34,232 nt of DNA, taken from positions 1 to 34,232 of the forward strand of contig NZ_LABZ01000172.1 of NCBI RefSeq assembly GCF_001043955.1, read 5' to 3'. The notes beneath the pieces were generated by a model. It was not told the origin of the DNA, did not search any database, and saw only the letters and a program-made list of their open reading frames with translations. The DNA comes from Methylobacterium tarhaniae (GTDB taxonomy: Bacteria > Pseudomonadota > Alphaproteobacteria > Rhizobiales > Beijerinckiaceae). Below are positions 1 to 7,977 of the stretch, piece after piece; positions within the stretch are counted from its first letter, which is position 1; the number at the start of each line of letters is the position of its first letter. Position numbers and translations under genes: made by a program.

Positions 1-653
1 AGCTGCTGGCCGAGTGGCGGGAGGCCACCGGCACGCCGCTCTACGAGGCGCTCGGGATGAGCGAGATCTCGACCTACATCTCGACGAGCCCGCGCGTGCC
101 GATCAAGCCCGGCTCCCCGGGCAAGCCGCAGCCGGGGCGGCGGGTCGCGATCCTCCCCGTCGAGGGCACCCCCGACCCGCTGCCGCCGGGCGAGGTGGGG
201 CTTCTCGCCATCCACCGCTCGGACCCGGCCCTGATGCTCGGCTACTGGAACCGTCCCGAGGAAGAGGCGGCGGTGATGCGCGGCGACTGGTTCGTCGGCG
301 GCGACCTCGCCTCCCTGGACGAGGACGGCTACGTCTGGTTCGAGGGCCGCAACGACGACATCATGAACGCCTTCGGCTACCGGGTGTCGCCGAACGAGGT
401 CGAGAGCGTGCTGATCGCCCATCCGGACGTGCAGGAGGTGGCGGTGACCGAATTGCCCGTGCGCGACGACGTGCGGGTGATCGCCGCCTTCATCGTGCCG
501 AAACCGGGCGCGCAGCCGGCGCGGGATGCCCTGCTGGCCTGGTGCGGCGAGCGGCTCGCCGCCTACAAGTGCCCGCGGGAGGTCGTCTTCCTCGAGACGC
601 TGCCGCGGACCCCGAACGGCAAGGTGCAGCGCAAGCGGCTGGCGGCCGGCTAA
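1..653 (+). CDS. AMP-dependent acyl-CoA synthetase, C-terminal part (5' end outside window)
   Basis: This is the C-terminal ~217 residues of an ANL-superfamily adenylate-forming ligase, which activates a carboxylic acid with ATP and transfers it to CoA. The reading frame is open from base 3, so the gene begins upstream of the window. Visible family motifs are YEALGMSE at the entry, GYWNRPEEE, the hinge region GDLASLDEDGYVWFEGRNDD, the core Y-R-V-S-P-N-E-V-E stretch, and the C-terminal PNGKVQR whose Lys is the catalytic lysine of the mobile domain. The substrate cannot be told from this part; resemblance to benzoate/medium-chain acyl-CoA ligases is only a general impression. It ends at TAA 651-653, overlapping the glgX stop by four bases in convergent orientation, so there is no room for a terminator between them. 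Confidence 0.93.
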   Translation, partial: LLAEWREATGTPLYEALGMSEISTYISTSPRVPIKPGSPGKPQPGRRVAILPVEGTPDPLPPGEVGLLAIHRSDPALMLGYWNRPEEEAAVMRGDWFVGGDLASLDEDGYVWFEGRNDDIMNAFGYRVSPNEVESVLIAHPDVQEVAVTELPVRDDVRVIAAFIVPKPGAQPARDALLAWCGERLAAYKCPREVVFLETLPRTPNGKVQRKRLAAG

Positions 654-2836
654 CCGCCGGCCCCCTGCCCGGCCACTCCCTGCCCGGCCACTCCCTGCTC
701 GGCCACTCCCTGCTTGGCCACTCCCTGCTTGGCCACTTGCCGCTCCAGCACCAGGAGCGCGCGCTCGGGCAGGCGCACGGTCCCGCCACTCCGCACGGCC
801 TCCCGGGCGGCCGGCCGGCCATCCGGCGTCGTCGTGTCGAAGAGCGGCGCCCATGGCCCGGCGATCACCCGGGCCAGCTGGAAGTCGATGGCCGCCTCGC
901 CCGCATTGGCGAGGATCAGGAGACGGCGCCCGTCCGGGGCATCGTTGCCGATCTGCATGCCGAAGGCCCGGCGCTCGCCGTCGCCCCAGGCCGCATCGTC
1001 CATCTCGGCGCCGCAGGGCGAGAGCCAGTGCACGTCCTTCAGGCCCCCCGGCGCCACGATCTCGCCGGTGAGGAAGTGGCGCCGGCGCAGGGCCCGGTGG
1101 TCGCGGCGCAGGGCCAGGAGGTTGCGCACGAACGCGGTCAGGGCCGGATCGCCGCCATCGTTCTCCCAATCGACCCAGGAGGTGGCGTTGTCCTGGCAAT
1201 AGGCGTTGTTGTTGCCGCCCTGGCTGCGCGAGCGCTCGTCGCCCATCAGCAGCATCGGCACGCCTTGGGCGAGCAGGATCGTGGCGAGCAGGTTGCGCTT
1301 CTGGCGCGCCCGGACGACCAGGATCTCGGGATCGTCGGTCGGCCCCTCGACGCCGTAATTGCGCGAGACGTTGTGGCCGTGGCCGTCGCGGTTGCCCTCG
1401 CCGTTGGCCTCGTTGTGCTTCTCCTCGTAGGCGACGACGTCGGCCAGCGTGTAGCCGTCATGCGAGGCGATGAAGTTGATGCTGGCCCCCGGTCCACGGC
1501 CGGAGGCGGAAAAGATCTCCCTGGAACCGGTCAGCCCCTGCGTCAGCTTCGGCAACTGGCCGGCATCGCCCCGCCAGAAGCCGCGGGCCGCGTCGCGGAA
1601 CTGGTCGTTCCAGTCGCTCCAGCCGACGGGGAAGCCGCCGAGCTGGTAACCGCCCATGCCGATGTCCCAGGGCTCGGCGATGAGCTTGACCCGGGACAGG
1701 AGCGGGTCCTGCGCCATCGCCTGCAGCACCGCCGCCCGCGGCGTGAACTCGTGGGGGGATCGGGCGAGGCTCGAGGCCAGATCGAAGCGGAACCCGTCGA
1801 TCCGGTAGGCCTCGACCCAGTGGCGCAGCGAATCGAGGACCATCTGCATCACCCGCGGCACCGCCACGTCGAGGGTGTTGCCGCAGCCGGTGCAATCGAT
1901 GTCGCGGCGCGGATCGTCGGGCTTGCGCTTGTAGTAGCTCGCATTGTCGATGCCGCGGAACGACAGGCTCGGGCCGGTATGGTCGGCCTCGCAGGTGTGG
2001 TTGTAGACCACGTCCATCAGCACCTCGATGCCGGCGGCGTGGAGCTGGCGGATCGCGGCCTTGAGGCCTGCGGCCCCCGCGGGCCCGAGATAGCGCGGCT
2101 CGGGCGAGAAGTAGTTGAGGGGCGAGTAGCCCCAGAAATTCGTCAGGTCCTTCTCGACCAGGAAGCGGTCGTCGACGAAGGCCTGGATCGGCAGCAATTC
2201 GATCGCCGTGACGCCGAGGCGCACGAGGTGATCGACGATGGCCGGGTGGCCGAGGGCGGCATAGGACCCGCGCCAGGGCAGCGGCACGCCCGGATGGGAC
2301 TGGGTCAGGGCCCGGACATGCGCCTCGTAGATCACGCTGTCGACGAGCGGGTGGCGCAGGGGCGGGTCGTCGTGGACGGCTGCCTCGGGCGCGGTGACCA
2401 CGCCCTTCGGCATCATCGGGGCGCTGTCGCGCCGGTCGAGCACGTCCTCCCGGTGGCTGCCGCGGCGATAGGGGTAGAGCGCGTCGTGCCAGCGCACCCG
2501 CCCGTGCAGCTCGCGGGCATAGGGGTCGATGAGGAGCTTGTGCGGGTTGAAGCGGTGGCCGCTCGCCGGCTCCCAGGGCCCGTGCACCCGGTAGCCGTAG
2601 AGCTGGCCCGGCAGCACGCCCGAGAGATAGCCGTGCCAGACGTCGTCGCTGCGGCGCGGCAGCCGGACCACGTCGGTCTGGGCCCGGCCCGTGGGATCGA
2701 ACAGGCAGAGGTCCACCGCCGTGGCATGAGCGGAGAACAGCGCGAAATTGACCCCGCGCCCGTCGAAATGGGCGCCGAGCGGGGCCGGAACGCCGTCATC
2801 GAGTGCGATCATCCGGTCCGTCATTCCCTCGGGCAC
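650..2836 (-). CDS. glgX: Glycogen debranching enzyme GlgX (GH13, isoamylase type)
   Basis: Hydrolyses alpha-1,6 branches of glycogen or limit dextrin in the cytoplasm. An N-terminal CBM48-like beta-sandwich (about residues 15-110, with GVNFALFSAHATAVDLCLFD) precedes the GH13 barrel. The catalytic set is visible: nucleophile Asp in YRIDGFRFDLA (about residue 350), acid Glu in IAEPWDIG (about 389) and the third Asp in FIASHDGYTLADVV (about 460). The GNNNAYCQDN segment typical of GlgX follows. At 728 residues it is slightly longer than usual because of five VA(K/E/G)QG units at the extreme C-terminus, encoded by a 15-bp tandem repeat. The start is set at GTG 2836; ATG 2824 is an equally possible alternative. 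No other glg gene is in the window, so it appears separated from a glycogen operon. Confidence 0.93.
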   Translation of the reverse strand: MPEGMTDRMIALDDGVPAPLGAHFDGRGVNFALFSAHATAVDLCLFDPTGRAQTDVVRLPRRSDDVWHGYLSGVLPGQLYGYRVHGPWEPASGHRFNPHKLLIDPYARELHGRVRWHDALYPYRRGSHREDVLDRRDSAPMMPKGVVTAPEAAVHDDPPLRHPLVDSVIYEAHVRALTQSHPGVPLPWRGSYAALGHPAIVDHLVRLGVTAIELLPIQAFVDDRFLVEKDLTNFWGYSPLNYFSPEPRYLGPAGAAGLKAAIRQLHAAGIEVLMDVVYNHTCEADHTGPSLSFRGIDNASYYKRKPDDPRRDIDCTGCGNTLDVAVPRVMQMVLDSLRHWVEAYRIDGFRFDLASSLARSPHEFTPRAAVLQAMAQDPLLSRVKLIAEPWDIGMGGYQLGGFPVGWSDWNDQFRDAARGFWRGDAGQLPKLTQGLTGSREIFSASGRGPGASINFIASHDGYTLADVVAYEEKHNEANGEGNRDGHGHNVSRNYGVEGPTDDPEILVVRARQKRNLLATILLAQGVPMLLMGDERSRSQGGNNNAYCQDNATSWVDWENDGGDPALTAFVRNLLALRRDHRALRRRHFLTGEIVAPGGLKDVHWLSPCGAEMDDAAWGDGERRAFGMQIGNDAPDGRRLLILANAGEAAIDFQLARVIAGPWAPLFDTTTPDGRPAAREAVRSGGTVRLPERALLVLERQVAKQGVAKQGVAEQGVAGQGVAGQGAGG
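671..745. repeat. 15-bp tandem repeat, four good copies plus one degenerate
   Basis: Copies GGCCACTCCCTGCYY lie at 671-685, 686-700, 701-715 and 716-730, with a degenerate fifth at 731-745. The unit length is a multiple of three, so on the minus strand it encodes five-residue units at the C-terminal end of GlgX. Such arrays change copy number by slippage. Confidence 0.9.
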
Positions 2837-2902
2837 GAGCCTGTTTGGACACGAACATGCCCGCGGACCGGCCGGCTGCCAAGCTGACCGGCGGCTCCGT
2901 CC

Positions 2903-3934
2903 TCAGGCGGCTGCGCGCGCCGGCTCGCGGGAGACATGTGCCACCGCCTCGCGCAGGGTGTGCAGCCCGGCATCCGGCCTCGTGCCGGCGACCGAGAGGT
3001 GGCGGCGATACGGCCTCGCCCCCGGCCTTCCGTTGAACAGGCCGAGCATGTGCCGCGTCATGGCGTGCAGGCGCAGGCCCTCCTGGAGCCGGGCCGCGAT
3101 ATAGGGCTCGTAGGCCTCGATGGCCGCGAACGGGTCGGCCACCGGCGCCGGCTCGCCGAACAGCTCGGGATCGACGCCGATGAGCAGGGACGGCTCCGCA
3201 TAGGCCGCGCGGCCGAGCATCACCCCGTCGAGGGCGATCCCCTCCACCGGTTCGAGCGCGGCTTTCGCCGTCGCGAGATCCTGCAGGCCGCCATTGAGGG
3301 CCACGGCCAAATCGGAATTCGCGCGCTTGAGGCGGTGGACCCGGCCGTAATCGAGCGGCGGGATATCCCGGTTCTCCTTCGGCGACAGGCCCTTCAGCCA
3401 GGCCTTGCGCGCATGGACGACGAGCGCGTCGACCCCCGCCGCCCGCACGGCGGCGGCCAGCGCATCGAGCGCCGTCTCCGGATCCTGGTCGTCGACGCCG
3501 ATGCGGCACTTCACCGTCACCGGGATCGAGACCGCGGCCTTCATGGCGGCGACGCAATCGCCGACGAGGGCCGGCTCGCGCATCAGGCAGGCGCCGAAGC
3601 GCCCGTCCTGCACCCGGTCGGAGGGGCAGCCGACATTGAGATTCACCTCGCGATAGCCGAATTCTTCGGCGATGCGGGCCGCCGCCGCGAGATCGCCCGG
3701 ATCCGACCCGCCGAGTTGGATCGCCACCGGATGCTCGGCCGCATCGAAGCCGATCAGCCGCTCCCGCGGCCCGTGCAGCACCGCGCCGGTCGTCACCATC
3801 TCGGTATAGAGCAGGGCCCGGGCCGAGAGGGTCCGGTGGAACGCCCGGCAGTGACGGTCGGTCCAGTCCATCATGGGTGCCACGGAAAACCGCCACGCAC
3901 TGAAATTCCTGGATTTTTCAATCGCCGCCGTCAC
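2903..3934 (-). CDS. dusA: tRNA-dihydrouridine synthase A
   Basis: FMN-dependent enzyme that reduces uridines in the tRNA D-loop using NADPH. The TIM-barrel N-terminus FSVAPMMDWTDRHCRAFHR, the catalytic Cys in NLNVGCPSDRVQDGRFGACLM and the DusA-specific stretch HARKAWLKGLSPKENR are all present, followed by the NGG phosphate-binding motif and the helical tRNA-binding domain. The frame is open up to 4033, but GTG 3934 is preferred: it has a GGAGAGGGG ribosome-binding site five bases upstream and gives 343 residues, a normal DusA length. Upstream start codons would add unrelated Arg/Ala-rich residues. The gene lies 66 bp from the start of glgX on the same strand, with no sign of functional linkage. 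Confidence 0.93.
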   Translation of the reverse strand: MTAAIEKSRNFSAWRFSVAPMMDWTDRHCRAFHRTLSARALLYTEMVTTGAVLHGPRERLIGFDAAEHPVAIQLGGSDPGDLAAAARIAEEFGYREVNLNVGCPSDRVQDGRFGACLMREPALVGDCVAAMKAAVSIPVTVKCRIGVDDQDPETALDALAAAVRAAGVDALVVHARKAWLKGLSPKENRDIPPLDYGRVHRLKRANSDLAVALNGGLQDLATAKAALEPVEGIALDGVMLGRAAYAEPSLLIGVDPELFGEPAPVADPFAAIEAYEPYIAARLQEGLRLHAMTRHMLGLFNGRPGARPYRRHLSVAGTRPDAGLHTLREAVAHVSREPARAAA

Positions 3935-4056
3935 CTGCACCCCTCTCCATGCTGTAGCGTTCGCGGCCCTGGCCGCTGGCTTCGCCCCGTTCCGTCGCGG
4001 CCTCTCCAGCAGCGCCGTCCCTCTCCGGCCCATGCCGTCGCTCGCCGGGGAGCGCC

Positions 4057-4236
4057 GTGGGAACCATCATTGAGCGCGAGCGCAAGGACGGGTCCATCGG
4101 GTACCATGCCCAGGTAGTCGTCACGCAGGACGGCGTCACCCACCGCGAGACCAAAACCTTCGACCATCGGCCGGTGCCTGGATCGAGAAACGGAGCATCG
4201 GGAGCGACGCTCTCGGCACGCGAGCCGCGTGTTTAG
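4057..4236 (+). pseudogene. Truncated, frameshifted phage-type integrase (N-terminal arm-binding fragment)
   Basis: A GTG at 4057, with GGGGAG five bases upstream, opens a frame reading VGTIIERERKDGSIGYHAQV followed by VTQDG-HRETKTFDHRP. This matches the N-terminal arm-type DNA-binding domain common in tyrosine recombinases of methylobacteria and related rhizobiales (GTI..R.RKDGS.GY.AQ.V...G...HRE..TFD). The next expected motif, AWIEKR, is present but in the +1 frame starting around 4177, so a single-base indel has broken the gene. The frame then stops at 4234-4236. The catalytic domain with the R..H-x-x-R..Y residues is absent. This is a remnant of a once-resident mobile element at the edge of the accessory patch. 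The family assignment rests on remembered N-terminal motifs. Confidence 0.6.
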
Positions 4237-4347
4237 GCGAGCCCCCGGTCGGTCGTGGCATCGCACCCTCATTTGCTGTCAAGCTCTCGACAGTCGCGTC
4301 CGCCGGGCGCAGCGGGTCGGCGACCGACTATCAAGCGATATCCTCCG

Positions 4348-5343
4348 TCAGAATTCCATGCCGAACTTGACCCGGACATTGTGCCGCTCGAACTGGTTCA
4401 GCCCGAGGGCACGGCCGGCCAGAGCCGGATCGGCGTCACGGCCCCAGATCTGCCCCGCATACGCGATGGTCAGCCAGATCTTCTCGGTGAACCTGTGATG
4501 CAGGGCCGGTCCCATGGTCAGCGCTTCACTCTCCAGCCGGTTCAGGAAGGTTCCTTCATAGCCGCGCAGGTAACGCACCTCCGGGCCCAAATAGGTATTC
4601 TCCCCCACTCGTCCCACGAGAGCGTTCGACCACAGGAATGTGGAGGAGCGATAGCCGGGGCCGCCACCTCGCTGGCGACCAGCCGCCGGCTCGAAGCTGA
4701 CGTTGCTGCCGTACCAGAGCTTGTCCGGCACCACCTGAACGTCGAGCTGGAGCAGGCTCTCGATGTCGAAGATGTCGGCGCCGTTACCTTCGACGGGCAG
4801 AATGCGCGTAAATCGCGGGCGCACCTCCACGGCGAGCCCCAGCGGCTGCTCCTTCGACGCTTTCAGGAATTGATACTTCACCTCCATGGATACGCCATCG
4901 AAGGTACCATAAGACTTGTCGTCCAGATCCAGGATGTTGCGTTGCCGCCGCAGCGCGCCGAAAGCGCTGAACTCGATGCTCAGCTTGTCGATGGGATTGA
5001 ACTGGTAAGCGAACCGCGTGTCGAGCACACGATACGTCGACGAGCCGGGGCCGTCCCTGCGCTTGCCGATGCGCGTGACGGTGTCGATCACCGCTTCCTG
5101 TTCTCCCTTCTCACCGGCATCAGAGCCTTCCGTGAAACCGAACAGGTGCTCCGTATCGACGTCCTTCTTGTCGCTACCCTTGTCCGACGTCTCAGCCTTG
5201 TCCTGGTCGGCGTCACGCGCACCGTCCTGGGCTGTCTCGGGCTTGCCACCAGGCTCAGCCCGAACGGGCGCCGGAACAGAAAGGGCAAGCAGTATACCCG
5301 CCGCTGCCGACATGCGCCGGACGGGCTTGGTGCTTCCACTCAT
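4348..5343 (-). CDS. Putative outer-membrane beta-barrel protein
   Basis: A 331-residue exported protein. The N-terminus has a charged region, a hydrophobic stretch (MSAAAGILLALSVPAPVRAE) and a likely signal-peptidase site after VRA. Next comes a very acidic/lysine-rich linker (about residues 35-85, with HLFGFTEGSDAGEKGE). After that, alternating polar/hydrophobic segments fit amphipathic beta-strands, and the protein ends in VRVKFGMEF, with the terminal Phe typical of BAM-assembled barrels. Proteins with the HLFGFTEG motif are annotated as outer-membrane or hypothetical proteins; substrate and role are unknown. The start at ATG 5343 has GAGG 14 bases upstream; ATG 5313 is a shorter alternative. 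It sits between integrase and transposase remnants, which suggests it belongs to the acquired patch. Confidence 0.75.
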   Translation of the reverse strand: MSGSTKPVRRMSAAAGILLALSVPAPVRAEPGGKPETAQDGARDADQDKAETSDKGSDKKDVDTEHLFGFTEGSDAGEKGEQEAVIDTVTRIGKRRDGPGSSTYRVLDTRFAYQFNPIDKLSIEFSAFGALRRQRNILDLDDKSYGTFDGVSMEVKYQFLKASKEQPLGLAVEVRPRFTRILPVEGNGADIFDIESLLQLDVQVVPDKLWYGSNVSFEPAAGRQRGGGPGYRSSTFLWSNALVGRVGENTYLGPEVRYLRGYEGTFLNRLESEALTMGPALHHRFTEKIWLTIAYAGQIWGRDADPALAGRALGLNQFERHNVRVKFGMEF

Positions 5344-5458
5344 GATCGCGCAACGGCCTCAGGTATGCAGTGGTCCAGTATCCCTGCTTAGAGACGATGC
5401 CGGCTCACCTGCCTGCTACAAGAAAGCCACACTCACAGGAACTTCAGGCCGCAGGGGA

Positions 5459-5754
5459 TTACGCGGCGACGCGCGGTTCGCAGGGAGTTCGGACTCTGCC
5501 AAGCGCGACGACGCGTCGCCGCACGCGATCGAGCAGGCGCCCCCGAAGGCCGGCCAGCGCCCAGCAGATCAAGATCGAGGCTGCTTGCCACCAGGGACAT
5601 GACTGGGCCGGAACGGCGCACCACGAGGCGCCGCTCCGATGCCGCCAAAGGATGGCGGAGATCGTAGGCTTGAGGCCTGGGGCAATGTCCTGCCATTCGG
5701 CCGACAGACTTCGATCAGCGATTTCAGCTCCGTCCACTCGACGTCCGCCAGCAT
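5459..5754 (-). pseudogene. IS5-family transposase remnant (frameshifted, truncated)
   Basis: Starting at ATG 5754 the protein reads MLADVEWTELKSLIEVCRPN then GRTLPQ, the typical N-terminus of an IS5-type transposase (DUF4096-like helix domain). The frame is then lost. The continuation LKPTISAILWRHRSGASW and CPWWQAASILICWALAGLRG is present in a neighbouring minus frame, consistent with a one-base deletion near 5675. The similarity fades around 5500 (VALGRV...), before the first catalytic Asp of the DDE domain. No terminal inverted repeats or target duplications were recognised. The rest of 5344-5830 holds nothing else that I can support as a gene. Confidence 0.7.
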
Positions 5755-5830
5755 CGCGTCCTCTCTCGACGCCGAGAACGCTCACACCCGCACTCCGTCC
5801 AAACGACAAAAATTCTGGTGCTTGAATAAT

Positions 5831-6877
5831 TCAGCTGAAGTACCAACTGTCGTAAAAACCATCATATCCCATTGTCAATCCCACAGCGTCGACAGTGATA
5901 GTCCCCCCATCCGCTATGTGGAACGTGGTTTTATTGGCGGACAGGTTTTCTTCGATGGAAGCGATGGTAGGACCGCCTGTCGTTGAGGATGGCGGCTTGT
6001 GGAAGAGCAGACGATCAACGCCGGTTACAAAATTATTGATCACATCATGACCAACAAACATGGGGGTTGTATCGTTGATGTCGTAGCCGGAATACCCGCT
6101 CCATGCCAAATCTCCTATAGTATCATACAGAATATTATCTTGACCACTCCCAAGATTGATCGTGTCATCTCCAGACTGTCCGGGAATTTCCGGCCAAGCC
6201 TCGTATTCGGAGCTTCTTATCAAGGAATTGTTATAGTTGTTACCTAGATTTACTGTATCGTTTCCTTCTCCAGGAATGAAATATAACCGATAAAATCCGT
6301 CTAATTTGGCAGTATCATCACCACCTTCTCCAAATATTGCAACCTGATTGCCCACTGTGTATCCTGACGAGTCCACAACAAGGGCAGGCCCAGAACCCGT
6401 AACATCAAATAGATTTGCGCTATCGTTGCCGCTGATGCCAAATGATCCGGCAAGTCCGTTCAAGTATATATTTTCGATACTTTTAACTCTATGCGTCAAT
6501 GCCGGGTAAGTTTCACTTGTCTGATAGATGCCGCCAAGAGATGCGCCAGAATAACCTTCAAATCTGAAATTGTAATTATCGGCCCCCTCAAGCTCTAAAA
6601 ACGTGATATAGTTCTGGCGTGTATTTATCACGCTGTCTATCACGAGAGTATCAACACCGCCCTTGCCGTCAATAATGTTGACGGCTTGACCGAATGACAC
6701 TGTGGGAAAATCGCTCAACTTGAAGACATCATTTCCCTCCGTCCCTACAGGCACAACAGGAGGCGGAGGAGGTGGCGGCGGGACCAAGGTGCCCGGCAAT
6801 TTTCCTTTGGCGGCATCCGGAATTGCAGACAGCGCCTTTTCTGGAAGCGGTGGAGGCGAATTGTCTTTCTTAGGCAT
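5831..6877 (-). CDS. Secreted RTX-like calcium-binding repeat protein
   Basis: A 348-residue protein. A short Lys/Pro-rich head and a run of eight prolines (about residues 35-45) precede a domain with degenerate RTX-type Gly/Asp nonapeptides: GTEGNDVFKL, GEGGDDTAKLDG, GEGNDTVNLG and GQSGDDTINLGSGQDNIL. It lacks a Sec signal, and the acidic, aromatic C-terminus (MGYDGFYDSWYFS) could be the uncleaved type I secretion signal; that is inference. No type I secretion ABC/MFP genes are nearby. ATG 6877 is preferred because of an AGGGAGGG ribosome-binding site about nine bases upstream; the open frame continues to 6961 without a comparable site. Base composition is clearly AT-richer than neighbouring genes, and it is next to an IS remnant, so horizontal acquisition is likely. 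Ligand or function (adhesin, surface layer, hydrolase) is unknown. Confidence 0.82.
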   Translation of the reverse strand: MPKKDNSPPPLPEKALSAIPDAAKGKLPGTLVPPPPPPPPVVPVGTEGNDVFKLSDFPTVSFGQAVNIIDGKGGVDTLVIDSVINTRQNYITFLELEGADNYNFRFEGYSGASLGGIYQTSETYPALTHRVKSIENIYLNGLAGSFGISGNDSANLFDVTGSGPALVVDSSGYTVGNQVAIFGEGGDDTAKLDGFYRLYFIPGEGNDTVNLGNNYNNSLIRSSEYEAWPEIPGQSGDDTINLGSGQDNILYDTIGDLAWSGYSGYDINDTTPMFVGHDVINNFVTGVDRLLFHKPPSSTTGGPTIASIEENLSANKTTFHIADGGTITVDAVGLTMGYDGFYDSWYFS

Positions 6878-7472
6878 AATCAGCACCCTCCCTGGGTGAC
6901 GACATACTATATGACTCTCAGGTCCCAGCAAGCGCAGTTTCGAACCAGATTCGCTTCGCATCTAAGCCGAATGGCTATCCAACTCTCCGCTTTGGCTAAG
7001 TTTAACTCCGACACAACCTCTCGATGTCACTGTCTTTGTCGGGATTGCGACCCCGATATAGCACGTCAGATGCGATTGCTCTCTGCATATATTGCATGCG
7101 ATAGGTCGCAGCAACGAACAAAAATGCAAAATATTAAAATCAATACTAGGCTAAATCGCCATCTTCACGCTCGTTTTCAATAATATATTCATGATATCGC
7201 CGCGGATTAACTTGACCTCAGGCACATCGACCCGGGATGACGCTCAGGGCAAGTAGCGGCAGGAGCCATGACCTCCAGCGCGCGGACAATCCCTCCGTCA
7301 CGGACCGATGCGAGACGCGCGTGTCGTCAGATCAAAACAGTCATCTTCGTTGCTATGATCCATTTTCGATTTAATGATTTCTGTAATTTTCGCGATAAGA
7401 CTTCCATGAGGCACACAAAATTGGTTTTCATGCTGACGGGAGAGCATGGCGCGAGTCACGGTTACGCCCATG

Positions 7473-7513
7473 CGATCGTCTCTCACATCCTATCCATGCA
7501 GACGAGACGATCG
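7473..7513. repeat. Perfect 10-bp inverted repeat with 21-bp spacer
   Basis: CGATCGTCTC at 7473-7482 is matched by its exact reverse complement GAGACGATCG at 7504-7513. It is not beside a gene end, so a terminator role is not obvious. A protein-binding site, a mobile-element scar or a small structured RNA are all possible. Confidence 0.6.
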
Positions 7514-7604
7514 ACCTCTGCCACCAATGCGGCGCGGCAGCGTTCCACCCACAATGGCTTTTCATGACTGTGAGCGCGTGAGGCTTCGCGTCCGGGCGCT
7601 CGGC

Positions 7605-7635
7605 CAATTGCTTTGGCCAGCAATTGCTTTGGCCA
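7605..7635. repeat. 16-bp tandem direct repeat, two copies
   Basis: CAATTGCTTTGGCCA occurs at 7605-7619 and again at 7621-7635, separated by a single G. It lies in the gene-free region and contains the palindromic TGGCCA core that is also seen in the other short tandem arrays of this window. Confidence 0.8.
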
Positions 7636-7977
7636 TGTCGCATCCGCTCACCCGGCGCGTCCAACAGGGCGAGAGCCGGCGCTTAGGCAGATCTCGGTCG
7701 ACGGACCCGTGCATTCATCGGGCTGGTCGGGGATGGCGGGCACCCCCGACGGAATTGTCCCGCGGCACGGAGAATACAGCATCCGCTACAGCATGGCCCT
7801 CCACCCCCTCGCTCCGTCGACGCGGCGAGGACCGAGTTCGCCCCACCCATCATCGGGGCGGCAGAGGAGCGCCAGGGCGGTGAAGCAATGCGGAAGCGGG
7901 GCGGGTCATGGCCGTGAGGTGGTGACCCGCCCGGCATCGTCCATGCCGGGCCGCGTCAGGAGACGGGACGTCGGGGT

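Larger units (their letters stand above)
6878..7977. other. About 1.1 kb without a supported gene
   Basis: The first ~500 bp (to about 7410) are markedly AT-richer than the rest of the window and contain the upstream region of the RTX-like gene. Open frames of 60-145 codons exist on both strands, but none has recognisable domains, good codon use or a convincing ribosome-binding site. The part from 7430 to 7977 returns to high GC and holds an inverted repeat (7473-7513) and a 16-bp direct repeat (7605-7635). I see no tRNA or known ncRNA. Confidence 0.5.

Noticed and set aside
671..745. Tandem repeats considered as CRISPR
   Set aside because: The units are directly adjacent without spacers, only 12-16 bp long, and no cas gene is present.
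14..2887. 957-codon open frame on the plus strand through glgX
   Set aside because: It is the antisense shadow of glgX, joined at its start to the out-of-frame acyl-CoA synthetase region; its composition is Arg/Ala/Gly-rich with no domains. Long antisense frames are normal in such GC-rich DNA.
6896..7183. 95-codon plus-strand frame upstream of the RTX-like gene
   Set aside because: It lies in AT-rich noncoding sequence, has no good ribosome-binding site and an implausible Arg/His/Cys-rich composition.
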